Origin: Ruminococcus flavefaciens
GTDB lineage: Bacteria; Bacillota; Clostridia; Oscillospirales; Ruminococcaceae
Direction of reading: 5' to 3'
DNA: 64,000 nucleotides
NCBI GenBank assembly: GCA_015067005.1
Contig: SVNH01000009.1
Location: 1-64,000, forward strand
Part shown: one piece after another, positions 34,197-42,611 of the stretch
Layout of the letters: each line of letters begins with the position of its first letter
How positions within the stretch are numbered: position 1 is the stretch's first letter
Made by a program: the position numbers and the translations under genes
Notes under the pieces: model-generated
Database searches by the model: none
Told to the model about the DNA's origin: nothing
Seen by the model: the letters and a program-made list of their open reading frames with translations, nothing else

Positions 34197-35720
34197 ATGA
34201 AGAATCTTATCGCACTGAGAGCTGCCGCGGCTATGGTATCATTAGCTGTGACACTTTCAGCCGCAAATGCCTTCACAATGGCGGAAAATGCCGAGGATAC
34301 GAGCGATACTACCGCCGCTGTTCTCAGTCAGGAGGGGCTTGAGCCTATCAGCAGCGAGAACAGTATCAAGTGGGATAAGGCTGATATTTCGGATTACGAC
34401 AGCAGCCTTTCGCTGATAAGCTATGAGCTTACAAATCCGGATATGTATAAATCAGTTCCGGACGCTCAGCCGGACGGCGCTGATACGGGTCAGCTGACCG
34501 AAGAGCAGAAGGCTATGATAATGCTCATCAGAAAATCAGTCAAGAATAATTCCCCGATACTCGGCAAAAAATCCAAGAGCGCTACTCCTACCGCTGTTGA
34601 GGTCTACACCTCTGGCGGCGAACTGAAAAATGTTCCCGCACCTCAGGCAGGAAAGGTAGTCGAGAGCAATCCGGGACAGTTCGCTATCCAGACCTACGGC
34701 TGGGGACACGGTGTCGGAATGAGCCAGAACGGCGCTAATTTCTACGCTACCTACGCCGGCTGGACATATCAGGACATCCTCTTCCACTACTATCCGGGAA
34801 CAGTCCTCATGAATACCGGCACTGCCGATGAGGACAGGCTCACGATAGAGCATATCCCTGCCGGCAAAACTCTCGATGTAATCGCAGGTATCGTTTACCA
34901 CGAGATGAGCAGTTCAATGGCTCCCGAAGCTATGAAGGCGCAGGCGGTTGCTGCCTATACCTTCCTCAAATACAACAACGATGATTCGTTCGATATGCGA
35001 ATGAAGCCGAATCCTCCGCAGAATGTCATTGATGCCTGCAAGGAGGTCCTCGGTGAGGCACTCTACTATAACGGCGATTACGCGCTGACGGTAGTTACAG
35101 CTTCCTCGGGCGGATGCAGTGCGAACTGCGGCGAGATCTTCTGTCAGGATCTGCCGTATCTGAGATCGGTCTCAGGCGATTACGATGCCGCCTACGATCC
35201 GCATTACGGCACTGTCACCTACATTGATGCCGCTACCATGAGAAACAAGATCGAATCCAGCTACGGCATCACCCTTTCGGACGATCCTGCAAACTGGATA
35301 CAGCCGACCTATTCACCGACAAGCGGATATATCAACGATGTCTGCATAGACGGTCAGATACACGTTCAGGGCTATGCGTTCTCAGTCGCAATGGGCTTCA
35401 AATCGTGCAAATTCAGCGTTATGTACACCGGCTATGTCAAGGACGATGACGACAGTGAGACCAAGACTACCAAGACAGAGATACCTAAGCTGAACGACAA
35501 GGATCCTTCCGGCGATCCCGAAAAGACCAAGGGTACTGTCATCGAGAAGCAGACCGAGGCTGCAACTGAGCCGCCTGTTACGACTGCTGCTCAGAAGCCT
35601 GTTACCACAACAGAGGCTGTTACAACTATCGTGACTACCCAGCCGGAAACAGAGACTCCTACTGAAGCACCGACAGAGGCAGCTACATCAGCAGTGATCA
35701 AAAACGATGAGATCTGGTAA
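34197..35720 (+). CDS. Secreted SpoIID/LytB-domain protein, circularly permuted
   Basis: 507 residues with a signal peptide (about 1-29). SpoIID enzymes cut glycan strands lacking stem peptides. Here the part that normally ends the domain, GWGHGVGMSQNGA (168-180) and HYYPGT (197-202), comes first, and the part that normally begins it, with the catalytic Glu region IAGIVYHEM (E236) and MKAQAVAAYT (246-255), follows; the GYINDVCIDG to FKSCKFSVMY strand now closes the domain (about 377-410). This is a circular permutation. A Thr/Glu/Pro-rich tail follows without a sorting signal. The ATG follows AAGGAG, 33 bases after the second sortase, so one transcript is likely. Confidence 0.85.
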   Translation: MKNLIALRAAAAMVSLAVTLSAANAFTMAENAEDTSDTTAAVLSQEGLEPISSENSIKWDKADISDYDSSLSLISYELTNPDMYKSVPDAQPDGADTGQLTEEQKAMIMLIRKSVKNNSPILGKKSKSATPTAVEVYTSGGELKNVPAPQAGKVVESNPGQFAIQTYGWGHGVGMSQNGANFYATYAGWTYQDILFHYYPGTVLMNTGTADEDRLTIEHIPAGKTLDVIAGIVYHEMSSSMAPEAMKAQAVAAYTFLKYNNDDSFDMRMKPNPPQNVIDACKEVLGEALYYNGDYALTVVTASSGGCSANCGEIFCQDLPYLRSVSGDYDAAYDPHYGTVTYIDAATMRNKIESSYGITLSDDPANWIQPTYSPTSGYINDVCIDGQIHVQGYAFSVAMGFKSCKFSVMYTGYVKDDDDSETKTTKTEIPKLNDKDPSGDPEKTKGTVIEKQTEAATEPPVTTAAQKPVTTTEAVTTIVTTQPETETPTEAPTEAATSAVIKNDEIW

Positions 35721-35754
35721 TACTATATAATAAGAGATACAGCAATAGATAAAC

Positions 35755-35817
35755 GATAAGTCTTTGAGCGAAATAAGCGGAAAATATCCGTCGGCTCAGA
35801 GACTTATTCTGTTTTTT
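35755..35817 (+). terminator. Terminator of the sortase-SpoIID transcript
   Basis: Arms GATAAGTCTTTGAGC (35755-35769) and GCTCAGAGACTTATT (35794-35808) with a 24-base loop that itself pairs (GCGGA/TCCG), then TTTTTT. Confidence 0.85.
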
Positions 35818-36034
35818 ATGAACGTGAACAAATGAAAGGCACTGAAAACCACTTCCGGGGTGAAAAATATCACAGAAAAATCAAAAAAGGTGATCCGGAG
35901 GTGAATTTCAAACCGACATTTTTAACCAAAATCAAAACATTCGTTTCGCTTTCTCAGATTCAGGTGTTGAAAGTTAAACACATCTACCAAATATGACCTC
36001 GCATTAATATGGCATTATTGTGAAATATTCCAAC
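35818..36034 (+). other. AT-rich gap before the mraZ promoter
   Basis: No supported gene. It holds GGTG-containing stretches at 35859-35905 that resemble the mraZ operator boxes, and a doubtful 31-codon frame starting at GTG 35901. Nothing else is seen. Confidence 0.5.
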
Positions 36035-36063
36035 TTGTATCTTATGCCATAACGTGGTAAAAT
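36035..36063 (+). promoter_or_regulatory. Promoter of the mraZ division cluster
   Basis: TTGTAT (36035-36040), 17-bp spacer, TAAAAT (36058-36063) with TGG before the -10. Confidence 0.75.
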
Positions 36064-36071
36064 ATTCTTAG

Positions 36072-36095
36072 GGTGAAAAAAGGTGATAAAAAGTG
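36072..36095 (+). promoter_or_regulatory. Candidate MraZ operator: three boxes at 10-bp spacing
   Basis: GGTG at 36072 and 36082 and AGTG at 36092, each followed by an A/T run, are spaced exactly 10 bp on one face of the helix. MraZ proteins bind short G-rich direct repeats with this period upstream of their own gene. The boxes start just after the predicted transcription start, where binding would repress. Confidence 0.6.
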
Positions 36096-36153
36096 ATTTT
36101 TACCAACTCTGAGGAATGATTTTCCTGATTCTGAGAAAGCGAGGCGAAAGGAT

Positions 36154-36585
36154 ATGGCAGAACCATTGTACGGTACTTATAATCCAAGTATCGACAGCAA
36201 GGGCAGAATGGCATTCCCGAACAAGCTTCGTGATATACTCGGTCCGGAATTTTATCTTGTTCCCGGAAAGGGCGGTAAATATCTCTCGGTGTATTCACCT
36301 GAAGAGTACGCAAAGTTTGAAGAAAAGCTGAATACTATCACAGGTCCTGTCGGAGAGGCTGCAAGAAGAATATACATTGCGGCTGCCGATAAGCAGACCC
36401 CCGATAAGCAGGGAAGGATCTTCATAAAGGATCACCTCAAGGCTTATGCGGAGATCTCGGACGAGGTCGTAGTTATCGGCGCTTCCTTCAAAGCCGAAAT
36501 ATGGTCCAAGACGAAGTGGGATGAATTCAACAGCAACGTATCACAGGCTGATATTGATGCAGCTCTCGCAGATCTGGTTCTGTAA
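36154..36585 (+). CDS. mraZ: Transcriptional regulator MraZ
   Basis: 143 residues, two AbrB-like halves each with the family DxxxR motif: DSKGR near residue 14 and DKQGR near residue 87. It forms a ring oligomer that binds repeats upstream of its own operon and represses it. First gene of the division/wall cluster. The ATG at 36154 follows GAGGCGAAAGG. The candidate operator boxes lie 60-80 bp upstream. Confidence 0.96.
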   Translation: MAEPLYGTYNPSIDSKGRMAFPNKLRDILGPEFYLVPGKGGKYLSVYSPEEYAKFEEKLNTITGPVGEAARRIYIAAADKQTPDKQGRIFIKDHLKAYAEISDEVVVIGASFKAEIWSKTKWDEFNSNVSQADIDAALADLVL

Positions 36586-36621
36586 AATACCGCCGGAAGG
36601 CTGTATCAAGGAGATGTTTCA

Positions 36622-37557
36622 ATGGAATTCAGTCATATACCAGTGCTGCTTGAAGAGTGTTTGGATGGGCTCAGCATCCGTCCGGACGGTATCTACGTTG
36701 ACGGTACTGCCGGCGGCGCAGGTCATTCCTCTGCAATAGCTTCACGTCTCGGCAGCAGCGGCAGGCTTATCGCTCTCGACCGTGATCCGGACGCAGTTGC
36801 GACCGCCACTGAAAGACTTTCGGTCTATCCCAATGCACAGGTAGTCCACAGCAATTATTCCCGGATAAGGGAAGTGCTCGATGATCTCGGCATTGACAAG
36901 GTGGACGGCATCCTGATGGATCTGGGCGTTTCTTCCTATCAGCTCGATGAGGAAAGCAGAGGCTTCTCCTATCATGCGGACGCTCCTCTCGATATGAGAA
37001 TGAGCAAGGAAGGCGCAAGTGCTGCGGATATTGTGAACACGTTCTCGGAACAGGAGCTCGCAAGGATACTGTTTGAGTACGGCGAAGAGAAATTCTCGCG
37101 CCGCATAGCCTCGAACATAGTCGCACAGCGCGCAAACGCTCCGATAGAGACAACTCTTCAGCTTGCCGATATTGTACGCATGAGCGTTCCGCAGAAGGCA
37201 AGACGCGATAAAAACCCTTGTAAAAAAACATTTCAGGCGATACGCATAGCTGTCAACGGAGAGTTCGAGCATCTTTCAAAAGGTCTCGAGGATGCGTTTT
37301 TCAGTCTGAAAAGCGGCGGAAGGCTTGCAGTTATAACTTTCCATTCCCTTGAGGACAGGATAGTTAAGCAGAAATTCGCAGGATGGTGCAAAGGCTGTAT
37401 ATGCCCGCCGGATTTTCCCGTTTGCGTTTGCGGACACAAGCCGCAGGGAGTTCTTGTGAACAGAAAACCAATAGAAGCAGAAGAAAAGGAAGTAGAAAGA
37501 AACAACAGAAGCAGAAGCGCTAAGCTAAGAATAATCGAAAGGAGCGCGGAAATATGA
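36622..37557 (+). CDS. rsmH: 16S rRNA m4C1402 methyltransferase RsmH
   Basis: 311 residues, methylates N4 of C1402 in the 30S P site using S-adenosylmethionine. SAM-binding YVDGTAGGAGHS, ALDRDPDA and LMDLGVSSYQLDE, plus the family RGFSYHADAPLDMRM-type segment, are intact. Standard second gene of mra clusters. The stop overlaps the following start (ATGA). Confidence 0.96.
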   Translation: MEFSHIPVLLEECLDGLSIRPDGIYVDGTAGGAGHSSAIASRLGSSGRLIALDRDPDAVATATERLSVYPNAQVVHSNYSRIREVLDDLGIDKVDGILMDLGVSSYQLDEESRGFSYHADAPLDMRMSKEGASAADIVNTFSEQELARILFEYGEEKFSRRIASNIVAQRANAPIETTLQLADIVRMSVPQKARRDKNPCKKTFQAIRIAVNGEFEHLSKGLEDAFFSLKSGGRLAVITFHSLEDRIVKQKFAGWCKGCICPPDFPVCVCGHKPQGVLVNRKPIEAEEKEVERNNRSRSAKLRIIERSAEI

Positions 37558-38063
37558 TGGCAGAAAGAAACTTCGCCTATATCTACGAGGACGAGTCCTA
37601 TGAAGGCTCTGAATCTGAAACAGACCGCGGTCCGGAAGATAATAAACCTCAGGAAGAAGAAGCTTCTTACCGTATCAGAGTAAGACATACTCAGGCAAGA
37701 AGCGGTTCGGTCATGACGATAATTTTAGTCTCGGCACTGGCAGCACTGCTGCTCGGTACTGTAATATATTCGCTTGACAGACGCAATACGATGTATAACA
37801 GGGTATCGGCAAAGAATCACGAGCTGAGCCTTGTAGAAGCTGAGAACGTTCGTCTCCAGTCGGAACTGGAGAGCAGCGTATCTGCAAAAAATGTAGAGGA
37901 CTACGCAGAGAATGTACTTCATATGCAGAAGATAGATTCATCACAGATCAAGTACATAAAGATACAGACAGGCGACGTAGTTGATATTCCCGAACAGGAT
38001 AAGGGCATCAAAGCAAAGGTGAAGTCCTTCTTCGATGATATAGTGGAATATTTTAAAGGGTAG
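37554..38063 (+). CDS. ftsL: FtsL-like bitopic division protein
   Basis: 169 residues: a long acidic cytoplasmic region (1-50), one membrane helix (about 53-73), then a leucine-zipper-like coiled coil (about 80-125) and a basic tail. Sequence conservation in FtsL is low; topology and the place between rsmH and the septal PBP make the call. It should form a complex with FtsQ/DivIB and a DivIC protein at the septum. The start overlaps the rsmH stop; AAAGGAG lies a few bases upstream. Confidence 0.85.
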   Translation: MMAERNFAYIYEDESYEGSESETDRGPEDNKPQEEEASYRIRVRHTQARSGSVMTIILVSALAALLLGTVIYSLDRRNTMYNRVSAKNHELSLVEAENVRLQSELESSVSAKNVEDYAENVLHMQKIDSSQIKYIKIQTGDVVDIPEQDKGIKAKVKSFFDDIVEYFKG

Positions 38064-38383
38064 TAAGATATAAATATAAAGAAGCTGCCCGATATTGAAA
38101 TGATTACTATCGGCGATAAATATACAAATGCCGATGCAGCATCTGATGATCTCAGGTGCATAGTAGAACACGGAGATACAGCGGGTGATCGGAATACCGG
38201 ATCGTTCGTTTCGCAGACGCCGGAGCGTATGGCGTCTGCGGGCGGCGGTTCAGCGCTTGAACAGCGGAATCCTTCGTCGTATCAAAACAACGGACACGGA
38301 GATGTTCTAAGGCGGGGCAGCAGAAATACCCTGCCTTATTCTATTTTATCAACGATATTCCCCAAAATGCAAAGGAGTGCATT
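38064..38383 (+). other. 320-bp gap between ftsL and ftsI with two hairpins
   Basis: No convincing gene: the one long frame has no ribosome binding site. Two strong stems stand out: perfect 10-bp CGCAGACGCC/GGCGTCTGCG (38212-38221, 38231-38240, loop of nine) and AAGGCGGGG/CCCTGCCTT (38309-38317, 38329-38337), the second followed by a T-rich stretch. This could be an attenuator or processing site. No P or R repeat is present. Confidence 0.55.
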
Positions 38384-40774
38384 ATGGCTAACTATAATCC
38401 GACAAATTCAATGAGATTCAGAGCGAAGTTCGTCATGACAGCGGTTTTCATGGTGCTGTTCGGACTCGTTGCTGCAAACTTTTTCAGACTCTCGGTAATC
38501 GACAACAAGAAGTATCAGGCTATGGCTAACGACCGCCACTTCGGCTCTATTTCGATCTCCGCTCACCGCGGCTCGATCTACGACAGCAAGGGTGCTGTCA
38601 TTGCAAAGAGCGCATCAGTTTATAAGGTCTATCTCGATCCTAAGTGCTTCCGCGAGGAACTCGTGGAGCTCAACAAGCGCATCCAGAAGCGCAGCGAGGA
38701 GAAGTCCAAGGGCACATACAAGCCGCAGTACGACAAGGAAGGCAATGAAATGAACGTCCTTCCGGAATCTATCGAGGCTTTCCGCAGCGAGGTCACCTCG
38801 TTCATCTCGATGAAGCTCGGCATAACCTCAGAGAAGATACAGAAGGCTATGGAAGAGGATACGCAGTACAGCGTACTTCAGGAACAGGTCGAGAAGCCTG
38901 TTGCCGATGAGCTCATTTCATATTTCAACAAATACGGCATGATCTCGCTCAACGTTACAGAGGATACCAAGAGATACTACCCTCAGGGCGAACTCGCCGC
39001 ATCAGTGATAGGCTTCACCAATTCCGACGGAAACGGTCTCTACGGTATCGAGGCTTACTACGATGATTACCTCTCAGGTATCGACGGTAAAACAGTCTCT
39101 GCAAAGGATTCCAACGGAAACGAACTGCCTTACAGATACTCCAAGACCTATGCCGCCAAGAACGGCGATGACATCTACCTCACCATTGACAGCAATATCC
39201 AGTATATGCTCGAAAAGAACCTCAAGAAAATGGTCGAGGACTTCAAGGTAAAGAACCGCGGATGCGCTATCCTCATGAACTGCAAGACCGGCGCTATCTA
39301 CGGCATGGCTACTTACCCCTCGTTCGATCTCAACGAGCCCTATAAGATAAATGATCCGGCTGCACTCGCAGAGATCAAGCAGATACTCGATGAGAAGGAA
39401 GCCGAAAAGCGTACCAAAGAGGAACGCGAGACACAGTGGAAGAACAAGTGCATAACCGAGCGCTACGAGCCGGGTTCGGTATTCAAGGTGCTCACGAGCG
39501 CTGCCGCTATCGAGGAAAACCTCATTGATTTTGAGAAGCCATATCTTGTATGTAACGGTTCAAAGTCGATAGTCGGAGCGGTACATCCTATCCACTGCCA
39601 CCAGCAGGGCGGTCACGGTACGCAGACCTTCCAGCAGGCACTCACAAACTCATGTAACCCTGCGTTCATGGAAATCGGCGAGGCTATCGGCGGAGATAAA
39701 TTCGCTTACTACTGCGATGCTTTCGGTCTCGCAGAAAAGACCGGCATCGACCTTCCGGCTGAGAGCCGCGGCGATATTTTCACAAAGGAGACTATGACAC
39801 CTCTTAACCTCGCGGTTGGCTCGTTCGGACAGGGTGAAACTGTTACCCCTATCGAAATGATAACCTCCTATTGTGCCGCTGTCAACGGCGGCTATCTCCT
39901 CCAGCCGTATGTTGTTGAGAAGATAGTCGATACCGAGGGCAACGTAGTCAAGAGGAACGAGCGTACAGTCCGCAGACAGGTCGTTTCGGAGGATACCTCG
40001 ATAAAGCTCAGGAAGTGTCTTGAACAGGTCGTTGCGACAGCTCCCGAGCACAACGTTTCGATAAAGGGCTTCTCTATCGGAGGCAAGTCCGGTACATCAC
40101 AGCGTAAAATGGAGACCGTCAAGGAAGGCGACACTATCGACTTCACTCAGGAAGAGGACGCAAGCAAGGAAGAATACTGTGCTTCATATGTCTGCTTCAC
40201 ACCGGCTGACGATCCCGAGCTGATACTCCTTGTAATGGCTGATATGCCGGATAAATCAGGCGATAACTACTACGGAAGCCGAGTTGCTGTTCCTACCGCT
40301 CAGGACATCATGGAGGAAGTTCTCCAGTATATGCATTTCAGCCCTGAGTACACCGAAGATGAGCTCCGCGACCTCGATATTAAGGTGCCGCTCCTTGAAG
40401 GCTCGATCGACGAGGCTGAGGCTACTCTCAAGGCGCTCGGACTTAAATACGAGAAGATAGGCAACGGCATAGACGTTATTTCGCAGTATCCGCTGACGGG
40501 TACACCGATGTCGAAGAACGGCTGCGTCTACCTCTATACAGAGAGCGGACTTAATTCCGAATACAGGCAGGTGCCTGATGTCCGGTATAACGATCTCTCG
40601 AACGCGAACGCGATATTGCAGACCTCTGAGCTTAACTATTCAGCGACTGGCGCTTCGCCTTCTGCGGCAGGAGCATACGTCGCGGGGCAGAATATCGCAC
40701 CGGGTACGATGGTGCCGAAGGGTACTGTTATCGAGCTTGAATTCAAGCTGCCGGAGGTTCTCTTCGCAGACTGA
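38384..40774 (+). CDS. ftsI: Septal penicillin-binding protein with PASTA domains (FtsI/SpoVD)
   Basis: Class B PBP, 796 residues: N-terminal membrane helix (about 17-37), dimerisation domain, transpeptidase domain with S365-V-F-K368, an SCN motif (NSCNPAF) and K-S-G-T (GGKSGTSQ), then two PASTA domains (about 665-790) that bind wall or beta-lactam-like ligands. PASTA domains are seen in FtsI/SpoVD of Firmicutes, so a sporulation-specific role cannot be excluded, but it is the only PBP in the cluster. The ATG follows AAAGGAG. Confidence 0.93.
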   Translation: MANYNPTNSMRFRAKFVMTAVFMVLFGLVAANFFRLSVIDNKKYQAMANDRHFGSISISAHRGSIYDSKGAVIAKSASVYKVYLDPKCFREELVELNKRIQKRSEEKSKGTYKPQYDKEGNEMNVLPESIEAFRSEVTSFISMKLGITSEKIQKAMEEDTQYSVLQEQVEKPVADELISYFNKYGMISLNVTEDTKRYYPQGELAASVIGFTNSDGNGLYGIEAYYDDYLSGIDGKTVSAKDSNGNELPYRYSKTYAAKNGDDIYLTIDSNIQYMLEKNLKKMVEDFKVKNRGCAILMNCKTGAIYGMATYPSFDLNEPYKINDPAALAEIKQILDEKEAEKRTKEERETQWKNKCITERYEPGSVFKVLTSAAAIEENLIDFEKPYLVCNGSKSIVGAVHPIHCHQQGGHGTQTFQQALTNSCNPAFMEIGEAIGGDKFAYYCDAFGLAEKTGIDLPAESRGDIFTKETMTPLNLAVGSFGQGETVTPIEMITSYCAAVNGGYLLQPYVVEKIVDTEGNVVKRNERTVRRQVVSEDTSIKLRKCLEQVVATAPEHNVSIKGFSIGGKSGTSQRKMETVKEGDTIDFTQEEDASKEEYCASYVCFTPADDPELILLVMADMPDKSGDNYYGSRVAVPTAQDIMEEVLQYMHFSPEYTEDELRDLDIKVPLLEGSIDEAEATLKALGLKYEKIGNGIDVISQYPLTGTPMSKNGCVYLYTESGLNSEYRQVPDVRYNDLSNANAILQTSELNYSATGASPSAAGAYVAGQNIAPGTMVPKGTVIELEFKLPEVLFAD

Positions 40775-40797
40775 CGCAGGTCATAGAAAATAATGTA

Positions 40798-40870
40798 CGA
40801 TAGCTGCCGGACGTTTGTGGTAAAACAGGCAATTGCGAACGTCGGCTGAGCAAACGTCCGGCAGCTGTCG
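40798..40870 (+). repeat. P element, deletion copy before murE
   Basis: A 73-bp palindrome. Arms CGATAGCTGCCGGACGTTTG and CAAACGTCCGGCAGCTGTCG pair over 20 bp with one mismatch. It keeps the right part of the P element (TGGTAAAAC-GGCAATTGCGAACG) but has lost the centre and the -35, and TAAAAT has become TAAAAC. Confidence 0.8.
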
Positions 40871-40936
40871 GACGCTAAGAAATATAAAGTACCGGAACAC
40901 CGTTCCGGAAAATAAAAAGAACAGGGGGCAGTCAGA

Positions 40937-42370
40937 ATGAAACTGAACGAATTACTCGAAAACAACGCAGTCACCGCTATCGGTGATACCGAGATAACAT
41001 CAGTTACAGATAGTACCGGAAAGGTATCAGAGGGAAGTCTTTTCTTCTGCGTCAAGGGCGGAAGCTTCGACGGTCATACAGCAGCCGCTGATATGCTTGA
41101 AAGAGGTGCGGCAGCAGTTGTATGCGATCACGACCTCGGACTGGGCGAAAAACAGATAATCACTGACGATACCCGTGTCCTCTACGGTAAGGTCTGCGCC
41201 GCATGGTTCGGACATCCCGAGCGCAAGATCAAAATGATAGGCGTTACCGGTACTAACGGCAAGACCACTATCACTAACGTTATCAAGCACATCCTCATGT
41301 CAACAGGTCACAAGACCGGTCTTATAGGTACTATCCGCAACGAGATCGGTGACGAGGTGCTTGAGACCAGCAACACTACCCCCATGACCTTCGAGTTCAT
41401 GGAGCTTCTCAATAGAATGGTAAACGAAGGCTGCGAGTACGTTGTAATGGAGGTATCATCGTTCGGACTCGTTCAGAACAGGATAGGCTCTTCGTGGTTC
41501 GGCATCGCGCTCTTTACCAACCTCACTCAGGATCACCTTGATTACCACAAGAATATGGAGAACTACTATCAGGCTAAGAAGAAGCTCTTCGACATCTGCG
41601 ATTCCGCTATCTGCAATATCGACGATGACTACGGCAGACGTCTTTTCGGTGAGATCTCATGCGATAAGCTGACTTTCAGTACACGCGAGAGCGCAAGCTT
41701 CTACGCCGATGGCATCAAGATAAAGCCGACTGGTTCAAGCTTCTGGTTCTGCAACGAGGGGAAGTCACACTTCGTAAAGGCTAAGATACCGGGACTTTTC
41801 AACGTTTCCAACCTCACAGCGGCTATGGCAGCCTGTCTGAAGGCAGGAGTGCCGCTCGATAAGATAATCGCTGCCGTTGAGAACTACTCCGGTGTCAAGG
41901 GACGCTGCGAGGTCATCCCGACAGGCAGGGACTTCACAGTCATCTGCGATTATGCGCATACTCCGGACGCTATCGAGAACGTCCTCAGAAGCGTCAAGGA
42001 ATACACCTCCGGCAGACTTATATGTCTCTTCGGATGCGGCGGCGACCGCGATTCCACAAAGCGTCCGCTCATGGCGCAGGCAGCGGCAAAATACGCCGAT
42101 AAGCTCATCGTAACGTCCGATAATCCGCGCACAGAGGATCCCGAGGCTATCATAAAAGACATCCTCACAGGTCTGACTGATGCGAAAGTTCCCTACGATG
42201 TAGTCACCGACCGCAGGGAAGCTATATATCATGCCTTGAAAATTGCTGAAAAAGGTGATATAATAGTTCTTGCCGGAAAAGGTCATGAGGACTATCAGAT
42301 CATCGGTGAGAAGAAAAACCACTTCGATGAACGCGAGGTAGTTGCCGAGGGACTGAAGCTTCTCGGCTGA
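40937..42370 (+). CDS. murE: UDP-MurNAc-tripeptide synthetase MurE
   Basis: 477 residues, adds the third amino acid to UDP-MurNAc-L-Ala-D-Glu. ATP loop TGTNGKTTI, carbamylated-lysine region and the DNPRTEDP motif; DNPR is the mark of enzymes that select meso-diaminopimelate. The ATG at 40937 follows AGGGGG. The usual next gene murF is missing; mraY follows after a P element. Confidence 0.95.
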   Translation: MKLNELLENNAVTAIGDTEITSVTDSTGKVSEGSLFFCVKGGSFDGHTAAADMLERGAAAVVCDHDLGLGEKQIITDDTRVLYGKVCAAWFGHPERKIKMIGVTGTNGKTTITNVIKHILMSTGHKTGLIGTIRNEIGDEVLETSNTTPMTFEFMELLNRMVNEGCEYVVMEVSSFGLVQNRIGSSWFGIALFTNLTQDHLDYHKNMENYYQAKKKLFDICDSAICNIDDDYGRRLFGEISCDKLTFSTRESASFYADGIKIKPTGSSFWFCNEGKSHFVKAKIPGLFNVSNLTAAMAACLKAGVPLDKIIAAVENYSGVKGRCEVIPTGRDFTVICDYAHTPDAIENVLRSVKEYTSGRLICLFGCGGDRDSTKRPLMAQAAAKYADKLIVTSDNPRTEDPEAIIKDILTGLTDAKVPYDVVTDRREAIYHALKIAEKGDIIVLAGKGHEDYQIIGEKKNHFDEREVVAEGLKLLG

Positions 42371-42397
42371 AATAATGGGCATATACTGTTTTCAGGA

Positions 42398-42554
42398 CGA
42401 TAGCTGCCGGACGTTTGCGTAATTGCCCCGCATCACAAACACGAAGGCTGTCAAGACCGCCGTTTACGGCGCTTGTCTTGGCCTTGACAGGCTGAGAGTT
42501 TATGGTAAAATAGGCAATTGCGAACGTCGGCTTGCCAATATCCAGCAGCTGTCG
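42398..42554 (+). repeat. P element, full copy carrying the mraY promoter
   Basis: 157-bp nested palindrome. Outer arms CGATAGCTGCCGGACGTTTG-CG-AATTGCC (from 42398) and GGCAATTGCGAACGTCGGC plus AGCAGCTGTCG (to 42554); inner stem CAAGAC..GCCG/CGGC..GTCTTG. It fills most of the 241-bp gap between murE and mraY and matches the zapA copy at 21112-21235. Confidence 0.85.
42484..42511 (+). promoter_or_regulatory. Promoter of mraY, inside the P element
   Basis: TTGACA (42484-42489), 16-bp spacer, TAAAAT (42506-42511) with TGG before the -10. It would drive mraY, ftsW, murG and later genes independently of mraZ. Confidence 0.75.
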
Positions 42555-42611
42555 AACGCTAATAAGTATTCGTTCCCCAAAATATTAAAGATCAGGAGTT
42601 GTGCAGAAAAA

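Noticed and set aside
35901..35996. A 31-codon frame from GTG 35901 with GGTGAT upstream
   Set aside because: Short, no clear promoter of its own, and the GGTG motifs are better explained as operator-like boxes before mraZ. Not enough to call a gene.
38100..38414. 104-codon frame between ftsL and ftsI
   Set aside because: No ribosome binding site, overlaps the ftsI start, and composition is that of a structured leader.
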